Below are positions 63,886 through 64,000 of a stretch of DNA of 64,000 nucleotides, piece after piece. The notes beneath the pieces were generated by a model. That model was not told the DNA's origin. It ran no database searches and saw only the letters and a list, made by a program, of their open reading frames with translations. Each line of letters begins with the position of its first letter. Position 1 is the stretch's first letter. The translations under genes and the position numbers were made by a program. Source of the stretch: Pelecanus crispus (lineage: Eukaryota > Chordata > Aves > Pelecaniformes > Pelecanidae). The stretch is taken from assembly GCF_030463565.1 (NCBI RefSeq), contig NC_134675.1, positions 18,745,862 to 18,809,861 of the forward strand, read 5' to 3'.

Positions 63886-64000
63886 GTAAGGAATATTCAG
63901 TTTGTTTGAAAGACCTTTTTCCTTGCATATCAGTTATGAACTTGATCTCTTGCAAAATTTGGATTTGCTATGCAAAGGATGTTTGTGTTAAAGTAAAATG

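Overview
The window looks like bird nuclear DNA, most probably a degenerate sex-chromosome (W-type) segment. The basis is: (1) CR1 LINEs with avian-type 3' ends and an ORF1 carrying an SGNH-esterase domain; (2) very dense, nested LTR retroelements of at least seven LTR groups; (3) the only host genes I recognise are broken copies of DHX29 and MTREX (SKIV2L2), which are adjacent, divergently transcribed neighbours in vertebrates and Z-linked in birds, with an MTREX gametolog reported on avian W chromosomes. The W assignment is inference. A Z or autosomal segmental duplicate is not excluded.

Layout. 0.7-25.4 kb is almost solid repeat: a near full-length CR1 (2.6-7.27 kb, minus), an integrase-env retroviral remnant (7.3-10.4 kb) with a solo LTR inside env, an env-TM plus LTR remnant on the minus strand (10.6-12.3 kb), two decayed gag-pol remnants (13.2-17.2 kb), and stacked solo LTRs. 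25.4-29.5 kb holds 3' exons of DHX29 on the minus strand. 30-34.7 kb is a CR1 tail, a solo LTR and a minus-strand provirus remnant ending in its 5' LTR. 34.7-44.9 kb holds three more DHX29 exons, but on the plus strand; the last is split by a complete 6.86-kb provirus (element A, 37161-44016). 44.9-50.1 kb is again LTRs, CR1 tails and a minus-strand gag-pro element with a tRNA-Ser-type primer site. 50.5-51.8 kb holds the 5' exons of DHX29, back on the minus strand. 53.5-63.9 kb holds four MTREX exons on the plus strand; the third is split by a second complete provirus of the same family (element B, 54145-61089).

Main reading. DHX29 and MTREX lie in the expected head-to-head order but are dead here. 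The DHX29 helicase core and both gene starts are missing. A middle block of DHX29 is inverted, and that block is bounded by two copies of one LTR type in opposite orientation. MTREX has an in-frame stop and a lost splice acceptor. Each gene has one coding exon cut by a sense-oriented provirus of one family, with 5-bp target duplications. That family has a tRNA-Lys-type primer site, no env, a gag that begins with a glycosylatable multi-pass membrane region, no visible zinc knuckle, and a gag-pol junction that is a single in-frame UAG. The pol style (SPTI and YIDD blocks, no env) suggests an ERV-L/class III-like lineage, but I cannot run a phylogeny. A second point of interest is a 1.1-1.2-kb LTR family that carries a repeat-rich open frame in several copies.
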